This document shows positions 16,218-22,005 of a stretch of DNA of 42,472 bases, one piece after another. A model generated the notes under the pieces. That model was not told where the DNA came from. It worked only from the letters and a program-made list of their open reading frames with translations, and did no database searches. The position numbers were made by a program, and so were the translations under genes. Position 1 is the first letter of the stretch. Every line of letters begins with the position of its first letter. Source of the DNA: Oscillospiraceae bacterium (GTDB lineage: Bacteria > Bacillota > Clostridia > Oscillospirales > Oscillospiraceae); assembly GCA_017516925.1 (NCBI GenBank), contig JAFXAQ010000010.1, positions 1-42,472 on the forward strand, in the 5' to 3' direction.

Positions 16218-16655
16218 ATGACAGATAAGGAATATAATCGCCTGGTGCAGGATATGGCGCCAAAATCCCCCATTTGGAAGGACTGTATCAACGCTTTTTG
16301 GGTAGGCGGGTTGATTTGCGCCATTGCCCAGCTGATTTTAAACGGCTATCTTGCTCTGGGAATAGAAAAAAACGACGCTTTCACCGCCACCTCTATGTCG
16401 ATGGTGGTGCTGTCGGCATTACTCACCGGACTGAGCCTTTACGATGATATTGCCAAATTTGCCGGCGCAGGTACCCTGGTGCCCATCACCGGCTTTGCCA
16501 ATTCCGTCGCCGCCCCCGCCGTAGAATTCAAAACCGAAGGATTCGTCCTCGGCGTCGGCGCAAAGATGTTTACAATTGCTGGACCTGTTATCGTCTACGG
16601 CACTGTGGCGAGTGTGATTTATGGGGTTATTTATTGGATAACGACTATACTATAA
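16218..16655 (+). CDS. spoVAC: Stage V sporulation protein AC
   Basis: The 145-residue integral membrane protein matches SpoVAC (about 150 residues in Bacillus), part of the SpoVA channel that moves dipicolinic acid into the forespore and out during germination. Conserved pieces are FWVGGLICAIAQLI, LLTGLSLYDDIAKFAGAGTLVPITGFANS, EGFVLGVGAKMF and AGPVIVYG. AGGAGG seven bases upstream favours ATG 16218 over 16212. The usual neighbours spoVAD and spoVAE do not follow. Instead the last 120 bases of this gene are repeated five more times downstream, making it the apparent integration site of a cassette array. The gene itself is complete; its 3' end probably came with the first cassette. Confidence 0.92.
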   Translation: MTDKEYNRLVQDMAPKSPIWKDCINAFWVGGLICAIAQLILNGYLALGIEKNDAFTATSMSMVVLSALLTGLSLYDDIAKFAGAGTLVPITGFANSVAAPAVEFKTEGFVLGVGAKMFTIAGPVIVYGTVASVIYGVIYWITTIL

Positions 16656-16690
16656 AAACAGGCGGTCAATGACCGCCTGTTTAGCTTTTT
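16655..16690. terminator. Terminator after spoVAC
   Basis: ACAGGCGGTC and GACCGCCTGT form a 10-bp stem with loop AAT, three bases after the stop codon. It has T-rich sequence on the right and A's on the left, so it can serve both spoVAC and the converging gene at 16689. Confidence 0.8.
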
Positions 16691-17102
16691 ATTTTCTTTC
16701 TATTTCGGGAATCTCAAATTCCACTACAAAATTCTTTCGACTACCTTTTGCTGATTCAATTTTGATTTCGAGTAAATACCGTCCGTTGCCAAGTTTCTCA
16801 ATAGTATCACTTATCCACCAGGGTTTATCAATACTATTTATATCAATATCGGGCGTTTTGATTTTATAGTTGTATAACCGAATTGTTTTAATGTTTCGTT
16901 CGTACAAAGCGTTTTTGCTGTTCAATTCAATTTCTAAACAATTGTACTTTAACGGTTTTTCTTTATAGTCAGGTGCTAATTGTAATTCGGAAACAGAGAG
17001 AATAACAGCGTCGTGAAGTCCATATTTCCAGTACCAATCCGGAAACTGCGCGTAATATTCTTCGAGCTTTTTTACCGCAGCCTCTATCCCTTTTTTGCTC
17101 AT
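16689..17102 (-). CDS. Hypothetical protein, cassette 1 cargo
   Basis: The 137-residue soluble protein has no signal peptide or membrane segment. The N-terminus is basic and helical (MSKKGIEAAVKKLEEYYAQFP), followed by WYWKYGLHDAVILSVSELQ and a beta-rich remainder ending in VEFEIPEIERK. The WxxxxGLHDA pattern is reminiscent of small immunity-type proteins, but I cannot assign a family. It is transcribed toward spoVAC from the promoter in the cassette arm (17124-17152), with GAGGTG six bases before the ATG. It is A+T-rich compared with the housekeeping genes. Confidence 0.75.
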   Translation of the reverse strand: MSKKGIEAAVKKLEEYYAQFPDWYWKYGLHDAVILSVSELQLAPDYKEKPLKYNCLEIELNSKNALYERNIKTIRLYNYKIKTPDIDINSIDKPWWISDTIEKLGNGRYLLEIKIESAKGSRKNFVVEFEIPEIERK

Positions 17103-17123
17103 AAAAACACCTCACTTTATTTC

Positions 17124-17152
17124 ATTATACCACACCGCCAATGTAATGTAAA
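17124..17152 (-). promoter_or_regulatory. Cassette-end promoter, cassette 1
   Basis: On the minus strand: TTTACA (17147-17152), 17 bases, TATAAT (17124-17129), then GAGGTG and ATG of the cargo gene. The same sequence and spacing recur in cassettes 3 and 5. Confidence 0.85.
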
Positions 17153-17171
17153 TATTTTTGCAAAAGGGTGT

Positions 17172-17311
17172 GTCCTATATTGACAGCAGCAGAGGGGTTT
17201 GTCTTAGGAGTTGGTGCAAAGATGTTCACAATAGCGGGACCGGTGATCGTGTATGGTGTTTCAGCAAGTGTAGTTTATGGACTTATTTATTGGATAACGA
17301 CTTTATTTTGA
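17172..17311 (+). repeat. spoVAC 3'-end copy 1 with arm
   Basis: The arm is GTCCTATATTGACAGCAGCA; the 120-base copy (17192-17311) encodes 39 residues from EGFVLGVGAKMF to YWITTLF and stops at TGA. The peptide is identical to that of copy 4 but 22 of 39 codons differ. It lacks a start codon and a ribosome binding site of its own. Confidence 0.9.
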
Positions 17312-17313
17312 AA

Positions 17314-17349
17314 GCACACCGCAATCTTTTTGGTTGCGGTGTGCTTTTT
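17314..17349 (+). terminator. Terminator after spoVAC copy 1
   Basis: GCACACCGCAA and TTGCGGTGTGC form a perfect 11-bp stem, followed by five T. It starts two bases after the stop codon of the copy. Confidence 0.85.
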
Positions 17350-17362
17350 CTTATGCTACAAT
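17334..17362 (+). promoter_or_regulatory. Possible promoter of the cassette 2 gene
   Basis: TTGCGG (17334-17339), 17 bases, TACAAT (17357-17362). The -35 lies in the 3' strand of the preceding terminator, as in compact cassettes. Confidence 0.5.
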
Positions 17363-17392
17363 TATTACATAACAATAAGGGAGGTGTTTTCT

Positions 17393-17443
17393 ATGCTTGT
17401 ACATAGTAGCTTGGAAATCGCCGGAGAGGTTCCGGCAAAATAA
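17393..17443 (+). CDS. 16-residue leader ORF in cassette 2
   Basis: AAGGGAGGTG stands six bases before the ATG, and the frame runs 16 codons to TAA. It ends 19 bases before the next start, so it may be a leader peptide or the relic of a former cargo gene that used the GAGGTG site common in this array. The peptide is unrecognised. Confidence 0.35.
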   Translation: MLVHSSLEIAGEVPAK

Positions 17444-17462
17444 GAATTTTACCGGAGGTAAT

Positions 17463-18755
17463 ATGACAAAAAAGGAATTCAAAGAGGCGATGCTTCGAGG
17501 TCTTGGCAGATGCGTGATTGCTGTCAGGAAAGAACCGGAGAAATATCGTGATATTGTACTTTGGGCTTGCAAAAGGAATTTTGCTTACGATGCCCAAAGT
17601 GAGGGCACAAGGTCGTGGTATACCTATACGATGGTAAATGCCTACCCCGATAAGGAAACCTTTATTGACGCTACGGCAGATGCACTCAAACGGTATCGAC
17701 CTAATGGTAGTTGGGATTTGCTGCACTTGAGTGAAATCCTGATGTTCTTTGCGATGGACGGCTATGAATCTGCCCGAAATGCTTTGGAGGAGAAATATAA
17801 GGAAGTACTGACGGGGATGTTTGCGCGGAAACGCAGACCAAACCGTGTATTTCACGAACTGTCGGATTTAGAACAGCTTGGTTTGGTATTGGCTGTTGAC
17901 AGCAAATCCTTTCTGCGAATAGCGGGGGATTTTGGTCGTCTGTATCGGGAAAAGAAATACATGTGCGATGGTGATTTTGCGTGGTTCTTTTCGTCCAAGG
18001 GCGGACAATACAGAAGAACCATGGAAGCTGCTGCCCGCAAGGATAAGAACATCGCTTGCTTTATAAAAAGAAAGCAGGCAGATATTGATGCCCAGGAAGA
18101 ACACCAGAAACAGCGGCAGACCCTGTCACCAGAAACATATACTGGTGTCCGGTTGTCTCGGTGGCTTGCCCGAAAGGCAGACAAGGAAACCGTGGAACGG
18201 TACGCACTTGCGTACCGGGAACAAAAGCAACCGGAATTGCGTGCAGAGGCACTGTCTGCGTTTTATTGCTGCTCATATCCCGACGATCCACAGCCAATTA
18301 TTAAAGATACCAAATCGGAATGCGAGGAATTGCAAAATGCAGCGTGGAGAGCGTTGGAGAATATCCGGTATCCTGCTGTGCGTACATTTGCGATAAATAA
18401 CGCAAAATCTGGGATCCGTACACCGGAGAACTTTGCACTTTTGGTGACAAACTATGCACCGGAAGATGCTGACCTGCTGGAAGAATTATTGCAGGAACTG
18501 ATCGCTGCAAAAGACTGGGACGATGTTCATGCTGCTGGGTTGGATATCTATCGTGCATTTTATAAGGACAGCGGAATCTCACACCCCAAGCACCTATTGC
18601 CGTTACTGTACGAGTATAATCCCTGCTCTTTTTGTCGGGAATCTGCACTGGTGTATACGTCCAAACACCGGATGCTGACAAAGGAGATTTTGGAAGAATG
18701 TCTGTATGACAGCAATGACGATATTCGCCGCATGGCAGCAAAACGGTTAAAATAA
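17463..18755 (+). CDS. HEAT-repeat-like hypothetical protein, cassette 2 cargo
   Basis: The 430-residue soluble protein, mostly helical, has no signal peptide. The N-terminal third has paired amphipathic helices (GLGRCVIAVRKEPEKYRDIVLWACK; ILMFFAMDGYESARNALEEKY). The C-terminal half repeats a helix-turn-helix pattern typical of HEAT-like scaffolds, ending CLYDSNDDIRRMAAKRLK, the classic last HEAT helix. GGAGG precedes the ATG. Such proteins bind partners rather than catalyse; no enzyme motif is visible. It is A+T-richer than the core genes, alone in its cassette, and closed by a hairpin. No function can be assigned. Confidence 0.75.
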   Translation: MTKKEFKEAMLRGLGRCVIAVRKEPEKYRDIVLWACKRNFAYDAQSEGTRSWYTYTMVNAYPDKETFIDATADALKRYRPNGSWDLLHLSEILMFFAMDGYESARNALEEKYKEVLTGMFARKRRPNRVFHELSDLEQLGLVLAVDSKSFLRIAGDFGRLYREKKYMCDGDFAWFFSSKGGQYRRTMEAAARKDKNIACFIKRKQADIDAQEEHQKQRQTLSPETYTGVRLSRWLARKADKETVERYALAYREQKQPELRAEALSAFYCCSYPDDPQPIIKDTKSECEELQNAAWRALENIRYPAVRTFAINNAKSGIRTPENFALLVTNYAPEDADLLEELLQELIAAKDWDDVHAAGLDIYRAFYKDSGISHPKHLLPLLYEYNPCSFCRESALVYTSKHRMLTKEILEECLYDSNDDIRRMAAKRLK

Positions 18756-18761
18756 TGAAAG

Positions 18762-18791
18762 GAACAGGCTTGCCGATTGGTAAGCCTGTTC
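18762..18791 (+). terminator. Terminator after the HEAT-like gene
   Basis: GAACAGGCTT and AAGCCTGTTC form a perfect 10-bp stem with a 10-base loop, beginning six bases after the stop. Confidence 0.65.
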
Positions 18792-18847
18792 TGCTACTTA
18801 TTCGACCATTATTCCGCAAAAATTTAGTCCTAACAGAACACGAAGTA

Positions 18848-18991
18848 ATGGGTCCTAAGTTGACACAAGCAGAAGGGTTTGTATTAGGCGTTGGTGCAAA
18901 TATGTTCAAAATCGCAGGACCTGTAATCGTTTATGGAACTATTGCGAGCGTGATTTATGGGGTTATTTATTGGATAACCATATTATTTTGA
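18848..18991 (+). repeat. spoVAC 3'-end copy 2 with arm
   Basis: The arm begins ATGGGTCCTAAG, so an ATG opens a 47-codon frame (MGPKLTQAEG then the SpoVAC end) without a ribosome binding site. The 120-base copy is 18872-18991. It belongs to the same peptide subtype as the intact gene (TIASVIYGVIYWI) but has ANMFKIAG in place of AKMFTIAG. Confidence 0.9.
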
Positions 18992-19054
18992 ATGTAGGGG
19001 AGGCGTTTCGCCTCTCTTAGCAAGGAGGGAATGAAAACCGTAAATTTTTACACA

Positions 19055-19951
19055 TTATAAAATTTCCCAACTGTGTGTCATCTTGACGGGTATGATTCTT
19101 TCTCCATCAAACTGCATCTGGTCAATACACAAATACCGTGCATTACCATCGTGTTCTCCAATCTTATGTCGGTGATATACCATTAAATACATATCTTTTT
19201 CCGGAACATATAAAAATCCATTATGGCCGGGACCCGTTGCAATTTCCGGATCTTCTTTCAAAATGCATTCGCTTTTCGAATAACCGGATAAAATATGATC
19301 GGAAACAGCATATCGCACATTATAAGTGCCATTTGTCCAACTACCAGAAGACCACATAAAATAATATTTGGAATCTTTTTTCATAATGCACGGTGCTTCA
19401 ACATAATTTTCAGGAGTTATCTCTTTAAAGAAATCCCCGTTGTCCAATGTTATAAAGCCATCCATATTGTCATTTAAGATCCCAATATTACAATGCCGCC
19501 AGCCGCCATACAGCAAATACACGGTATCGTCATCATCTTTGAATAAATGGGCATCAATGGGCTGCGCCCCATTGATAAATTTTCCAACCAGGGTATCCGT
19601 ATATGCCTTGAAGGGACCTGCCGGACTGTCTGCTACCGCAATTTCAAGACCACCTATTTCTTCGTCCTTGTGTATATCGTTGCAAGCGAATATTAAATAA
19701 TATTTATTATTCTTCTCAATTACAGTCGGGGCCCATATTGCAAATCTATAACCGTAAAATCCCGACATATCGATTATATTTTCACAAATCTCCCAGTTTA
19801 CTAAGTCCTTAGAATGCAAAACATCGATATTCTTCTGTTCATGGTACGGTAGCGAGTGTGTTACGTATATCCAGTATTCCCCTTCATAAAATCTTGCTTC
19901 AGGGTCAGCATACCAGCGCTCACTTAAAGGATTTGTTATAATTTGTTTCAT
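19055..19951 (-). CDS. Glycoside hydrolase family 43 protein
   Basis: The 298-residue protein is a single five-bladed beta-propeller of the GH43 type (arabinofuranosidase/xylosidase group). The three catalytic positions are visible: Asp in WYADPEA (residue 16, general base), Asp in QPIDAHLF (about 133, pKa-tuning) and Glu in VEAPCIMK (about 186, general acid). There is no signal peptide, so it acts on imported oligosaccharides. GAAAGG 11 bases before the ATG sets the start. It lies in a cassette behind a cassette-end promoter and a truncated gene start, and next to a cassette with beta-mannosidase; the exact sugar is not decidable. Confidence 0.85.
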   Translation of the reverse strand: MKQIITNPLSERWYADPEARFYEGEYWIYVTHSLPYHEQKNIDVLHSKDLVNWEICENIIDMSGFYGYRFAIWAPTVIEKNNKYYLIFACNDIHKDEEIGGLEIAVADSPAGPFKAYTDTLVGKFINGAQPIDAHLFKDDDDTVYLLYGGWRHCNIGILNDNMDGFITLDNGDFFKEITPENYVEAPCIMKKDSKYYFMWSSGSWTNGTYNVRYAVSDHILSGYSKSECILKEDPEIATGPGHNGFLYVPEKDMYLMVYHRHKIGEHDGNARYLCIDQMQFDGERIIPVKMTHSWEIL

Positions 19952-20013
19952 ATCTAAATAACCTTTCCTGTTTGAGTGTTAATTTCTAAATGACTATTAT
20001 TTTGATAAGGTCG

Positions 20014-20067
20014 TCAGTAGTAATATAATATTGTATTTAATTGGTTATCAAAATCTAGTCTATCCAT
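20014..20067 (-). pseudogene. Remnant start of the MDRL-family gene (see 29158-29634)
   Basis: ATG follows GAGGTG in the cassette arm and encodes MDRLDFDNQLNTIL before breaking off into YYY and a stop. The gene at 29158-29634 begins MDRLTFDNQLDEIL: 11 of 14 residues are shared. The rest of the gene is gone and the GH43 gene now follows 62 bases downstream. It looks like an old cargo gene largely replaced by the glycosidase. Confidence 0.7.
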
Positions 20068-20084
20068 TTACACCTCATCATTTT

Positions 20085-20113
20085 ATTGTAACACACCATC
20101 GATTTAATGTAAA
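20085..20113 (-). promoter_or_regulatory. Cassette-end promoter, cassette 3
   Basis: Minus strand: TTTACA (20108-20113), 17 bases, TACAAT (20085-20090), then GAGGTG and the remnant ATG. It now probably drives the GH43 gene. Confidence 0.8.
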
Positions 20114-20132
20114 TATTTATGCAAATTACTGT

Positions 20133-20384
20133 GTCCTATATTGACAGCAGCAGAGGGTTTCATCCTTGGCGTCGGTGCGAAGATGTTCTCCTGTTGCGGT
20201 GCCCGGCATCTGCCTGCGTCGACGGCGCTCCTTGGCATCTGCCGACCGCAGCCACTCGCTCAGGTCGCTGTATCCGCCACCGGCGGCGCTCCCATCGCTC
20301 CCTATCGCAGGACCTGTTATCGTATATGGTACCGTCGCAAGTGTAATTTATGGGGTTATTTATTGGATTGCAACATTATTTTAA
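20133..20384 (+). repeat. spoVAC 3'-end copy 3 with arm, interrupted
   Basis: The arm GTCCTATATTGACAGCAGCA is identical to that of copy 1. The copy starts at 20153 (EGFILGVGAKMF), breaks at 20189 where a 115-bp GC-rich segment is inserted, and resumes at 20304 (AGPVIVYGTVASVIYGVIYWI) to TAA at 20384. Net gain is 112 bases, so the frame is shifted. Removing the insertion restores a 120-base copy if three bases (ACA) were lost. Confidence 0.9.
20189..20303 (+). repeat. GC-rich insertion with repeat copy B
   Basis: A 115-base GC-rich block sits inside spoVAC copy 3. Its last 59 bases (20244-20302) match 143-201 (minus strand) at 53 of 59 positions. The first half contains TGCCTGCGTCGACGGCGCTC and no reading frame of note. 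The insertion point matches ATGTTC / ATCGCAGG of the uninterrupted copies. Confidence 0.8.
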
Positions 20385-20385
20385 T

Positions 20386-20419
20386 GCAAAAGGCTTGACC
20401 AAACGGTCAAGCCTTTTGC
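20386..20419. terminator. Bidirectional terminator
   Basis: GCAAAAGGCTTGACC and GGTCAAGCCTTTTGC form a perfect 15-bp stem with loop AAAC, between the converging spoVAC copy 3 and the SIS gene. Confidence 0.85.
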
Positions 20420-21046
20420 TTAGTTTGTGAAAAATTCTTCTTCTGTAGCGGCACACAGATAATGGTATACCGGCAAATGTAGCTCCTGCACTTTGAAAGT
20501 CTCTGTTTCCGGTACCCGGATACAGATATCGGCAATCTCGCTAAGCTTACCACCACCTTTGCCGGTCAGACCGATAACCGTAAGACCAAGACTCTTAGCT
20601 ACCTTCGCTGCGGCAAAAACATTTTTTGCATTACCAGAGGTACTCATTGCAATCAACACATCACCGGTTTTCCCCATTGCCATAACGGACTGTGCATAAA
20701 TCAGTTCCGGATCAACATCGTTGCAGAATGCACTGTTAAGAGCCGTAAGAGAGGGCAAGGAAATGGCAGGCAATCCTCCTTGCAATTTGCTTAAGGTTTC
20801 TTCATCCAAAAGAGGGGACAGATTTGTCATTTGGGCTTTTTGCTCCGTGCTTAGCGGACGCTTTTTTAAAAAGCCTTTCATGAGTTCGCCCACAATGTGA
20901 TCGCAATCGGCGCAACTGCCCCCGTTTCCGCAGAGTAGAATTTTTCCACCGTTTTTATAGCAGTCAATCATCGCTGCAGCGGCTTTTTTAAGCTCATCCT
21001 GACATTTCGCAAGCTGCGGATAACGATTCAGTAATTTATTCAACAT
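20420..21046 (-). CDS. SIS-domain sugar phosphate isomerase (GmhA-like)
   Basis: The 208-residue single-SIS protein resembles sedoheptulose-7-phosphate isomerase. The phosphate-binding pieces are CGNGGSCADCDHIVGELMKGF near residue 40 and AMSTSGNAKNVFAAAKVAKSLG, then GLTGKGGGKLSEIADICIRVPE. The family binds phosphosugars and usually isomerises an aldose to a ketose. Within a beta-mannosidase/ROK operon it more likely handles a hexose phosphate than heptose; this is inference. ATG 21046 is preceded by GAGGTG; an open frame extends further upstream into the ROK gene but lacks a start signal. It is the last gene of the operon. Confidence 0.85.
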   Translation of the reverse strand: MLNKLLNRYPQLAKCQDELKKAAAAMIDCYKNGGKILLCGNGGSCADCDHIVGELMKGFLKKRPLSTEQKAQMTNLSPLLDEETLSKLQGGLPAISLPSLTALNSAFCNDVDPELIYAQSVMAMGKTGDVLIAMSTSGNAKNVFAAAKVAKSLGLTVIGLTGKGGGKLSEIADICIRVPETETFKVQELHLPVYHYLCAATEEEFFTN

Positions 21047-21056
21047 ATAAAACACC

Positions 21057-22004
21057 TCATGTAAGTGCCACGGCAACGGCGGCATAATCTCCAATTTGCT
21101 CTCCCAGTGCTGTCGGAACAACCTTGCAGCAGCTTGCGGACAGTTGTAATGTTTCCTTCTCAATTTCCTTTTTTGCTGCATCCCAGAGTAGATCCTTGCA
21201 TCTGGCAAAGACACTGCCGATAACGATCAACTCGGGGTTCAGCAGGTCGATGACGATGGAAAGACCTTTTCCCAAATAAGCACCGCAGGTGCGATAGACA
21301 TCCAATGCGGTTGCATCTCCTGCGAGTGCTGCATCGGCAACGGTCTTTGCGGTTACATCTGAAAGTGTGTATCCCTTTTCGTAATACATGGGATACTCAC
21401 CTTGCTGAACCTTTTCCAATGCCTTTATATAACCAAGCTGTGCGATGCCGTTGCCACTGCAAAAGCCTTCAAAAGAGCCGGATTTGCCAAAACCCACAGG
21501 ACCAAGATCAGAAAGACGGATGTGTCCCAGCTCTCCCGCGTTATCGTTTGTGCCGCTGTACAGTGCGCCGTTGAGGATTAAGCCTGCACCCAGACCCGTA
21601 CCAAAGGTCATAAACACCATATTGCGGCATCCTTTGCCGATACCGAATTTCCACTCGGCAACAGCACAGGCGTTTGCATCATTTTGCAGCTTGACCGGAA
21701 CGCTGTAATGCTGCTCTACTTGCTCTACGATGGTAACATGGTCCCATCCGGGAAGATTCGGTGGACTCATGATGATCCCCCGCTTAGAATCCAGCGGTCC
21801 GCCGCAGGAGATGCCTATTGCATCGGGTTTCTTTTCTAAAATACTGTCTGCCATTGCGATCAGTTTTTGAATCATTTCCTTGGGAGAAACCGAAAAATCA
21901 GTAGAGCATTTTTCTTTTTTTAGTATAGTTATGTTGGCACCGTCCCATCGGGCGGTAATGACAGCGCATTTTGTGCCTCCAATATCAAATCCTAAAATAT
22001 ACAT
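21057..22004 (-). CDS. ROK family sugar kinase
   Basis: The 315-residue protein is of the ROK (repressor/ORF/kinase) family, kinase type because it lacks an N-terminal DNA-binding domain. The ATP phosphate loop GFDIGGTKCAVI is at residue 5, the sugar-binding catalytic region is LQNDANACAVAEWKFG, and FGTGLGAGLILNG follows. The usual ROK zinc motif (CxCGxxGCxE) is replaced by GFGKSGSFEGFCSG, so the zinc site appears lost. It would phosphorylate a hexose such as mannose or glucose released by the neighbouring GH2 enzyme. It lies one base after the GH2 stop codon and 10 bases before the SIS gene, in one operon. Confidence 0.88.
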   Translation of the reverse strand: MYILGFDIGGTKCAVITARWDGANITILKKEKCSTDFSVSPKEMIQKLIAMADSILEKKPDAIGISCGGPLDSKRGIIMSPPNLPGWDHVTIVEQVEQHYSVPVKLQNDANACAVAEWKFGIGKGCRNMVFMTFGTGLGAGLILNGALYSGTNDNAGELGHIRLSDLGPVGFGKSGSFEGFCSGNGIAQLGYIKALEKVQQGEYPMYYEKGYTLSDVTAKTVADAALAGDATALDVYRTCGAYLGKGLSIVIDLLNPELIVIGSVFARCKDLLWDAAKKEIEKETLQLSASCCKVVPTALGEQIGDYAAVAVALT

Positions 22005-22005
22005 T

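Larger units (their letters stand above)
16536..17191 (+). mobile_element. Cassette 1 (656 bp)
   Basis: The unit runs from the Glu codon of spoVAC's present 3' end to the end of the arm before the next copy. It holds the replacement 3' end, a terminator, one minus-strand gene and the arm with a leftward promoter. Confidence 0.65.
17192..18871 (+). mobile_element. Cassette 2 (1,680 bp)
   Basis: The unit runs from Glu codon to Glu codon. It contains spoVAC end copy 1, a terminator, a plus-strand promoter, a leader ORF, one large gene, a terminator and the arm. Confidence 0.65.
18872..20152 (+). mobile_element. Cassette 3 (1,281 bp)
   Basis: The unit contains spoVAC end copy 2, a short hairpin (GAGGCG/CGCCTC), a minus-strand GH43 gene, the remnant of another minus-strand gene, the cassette-end promoter and the arm. 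Confidence 0.65.

Noticed and set aside
16689..17102. Cassette 1 gene as an immunity protein of a polymorphic toxin system.
   Set aside because: Only a vague WxxxxGLHDA resemblance; no toxin gene or toxin fragment lies nearby.
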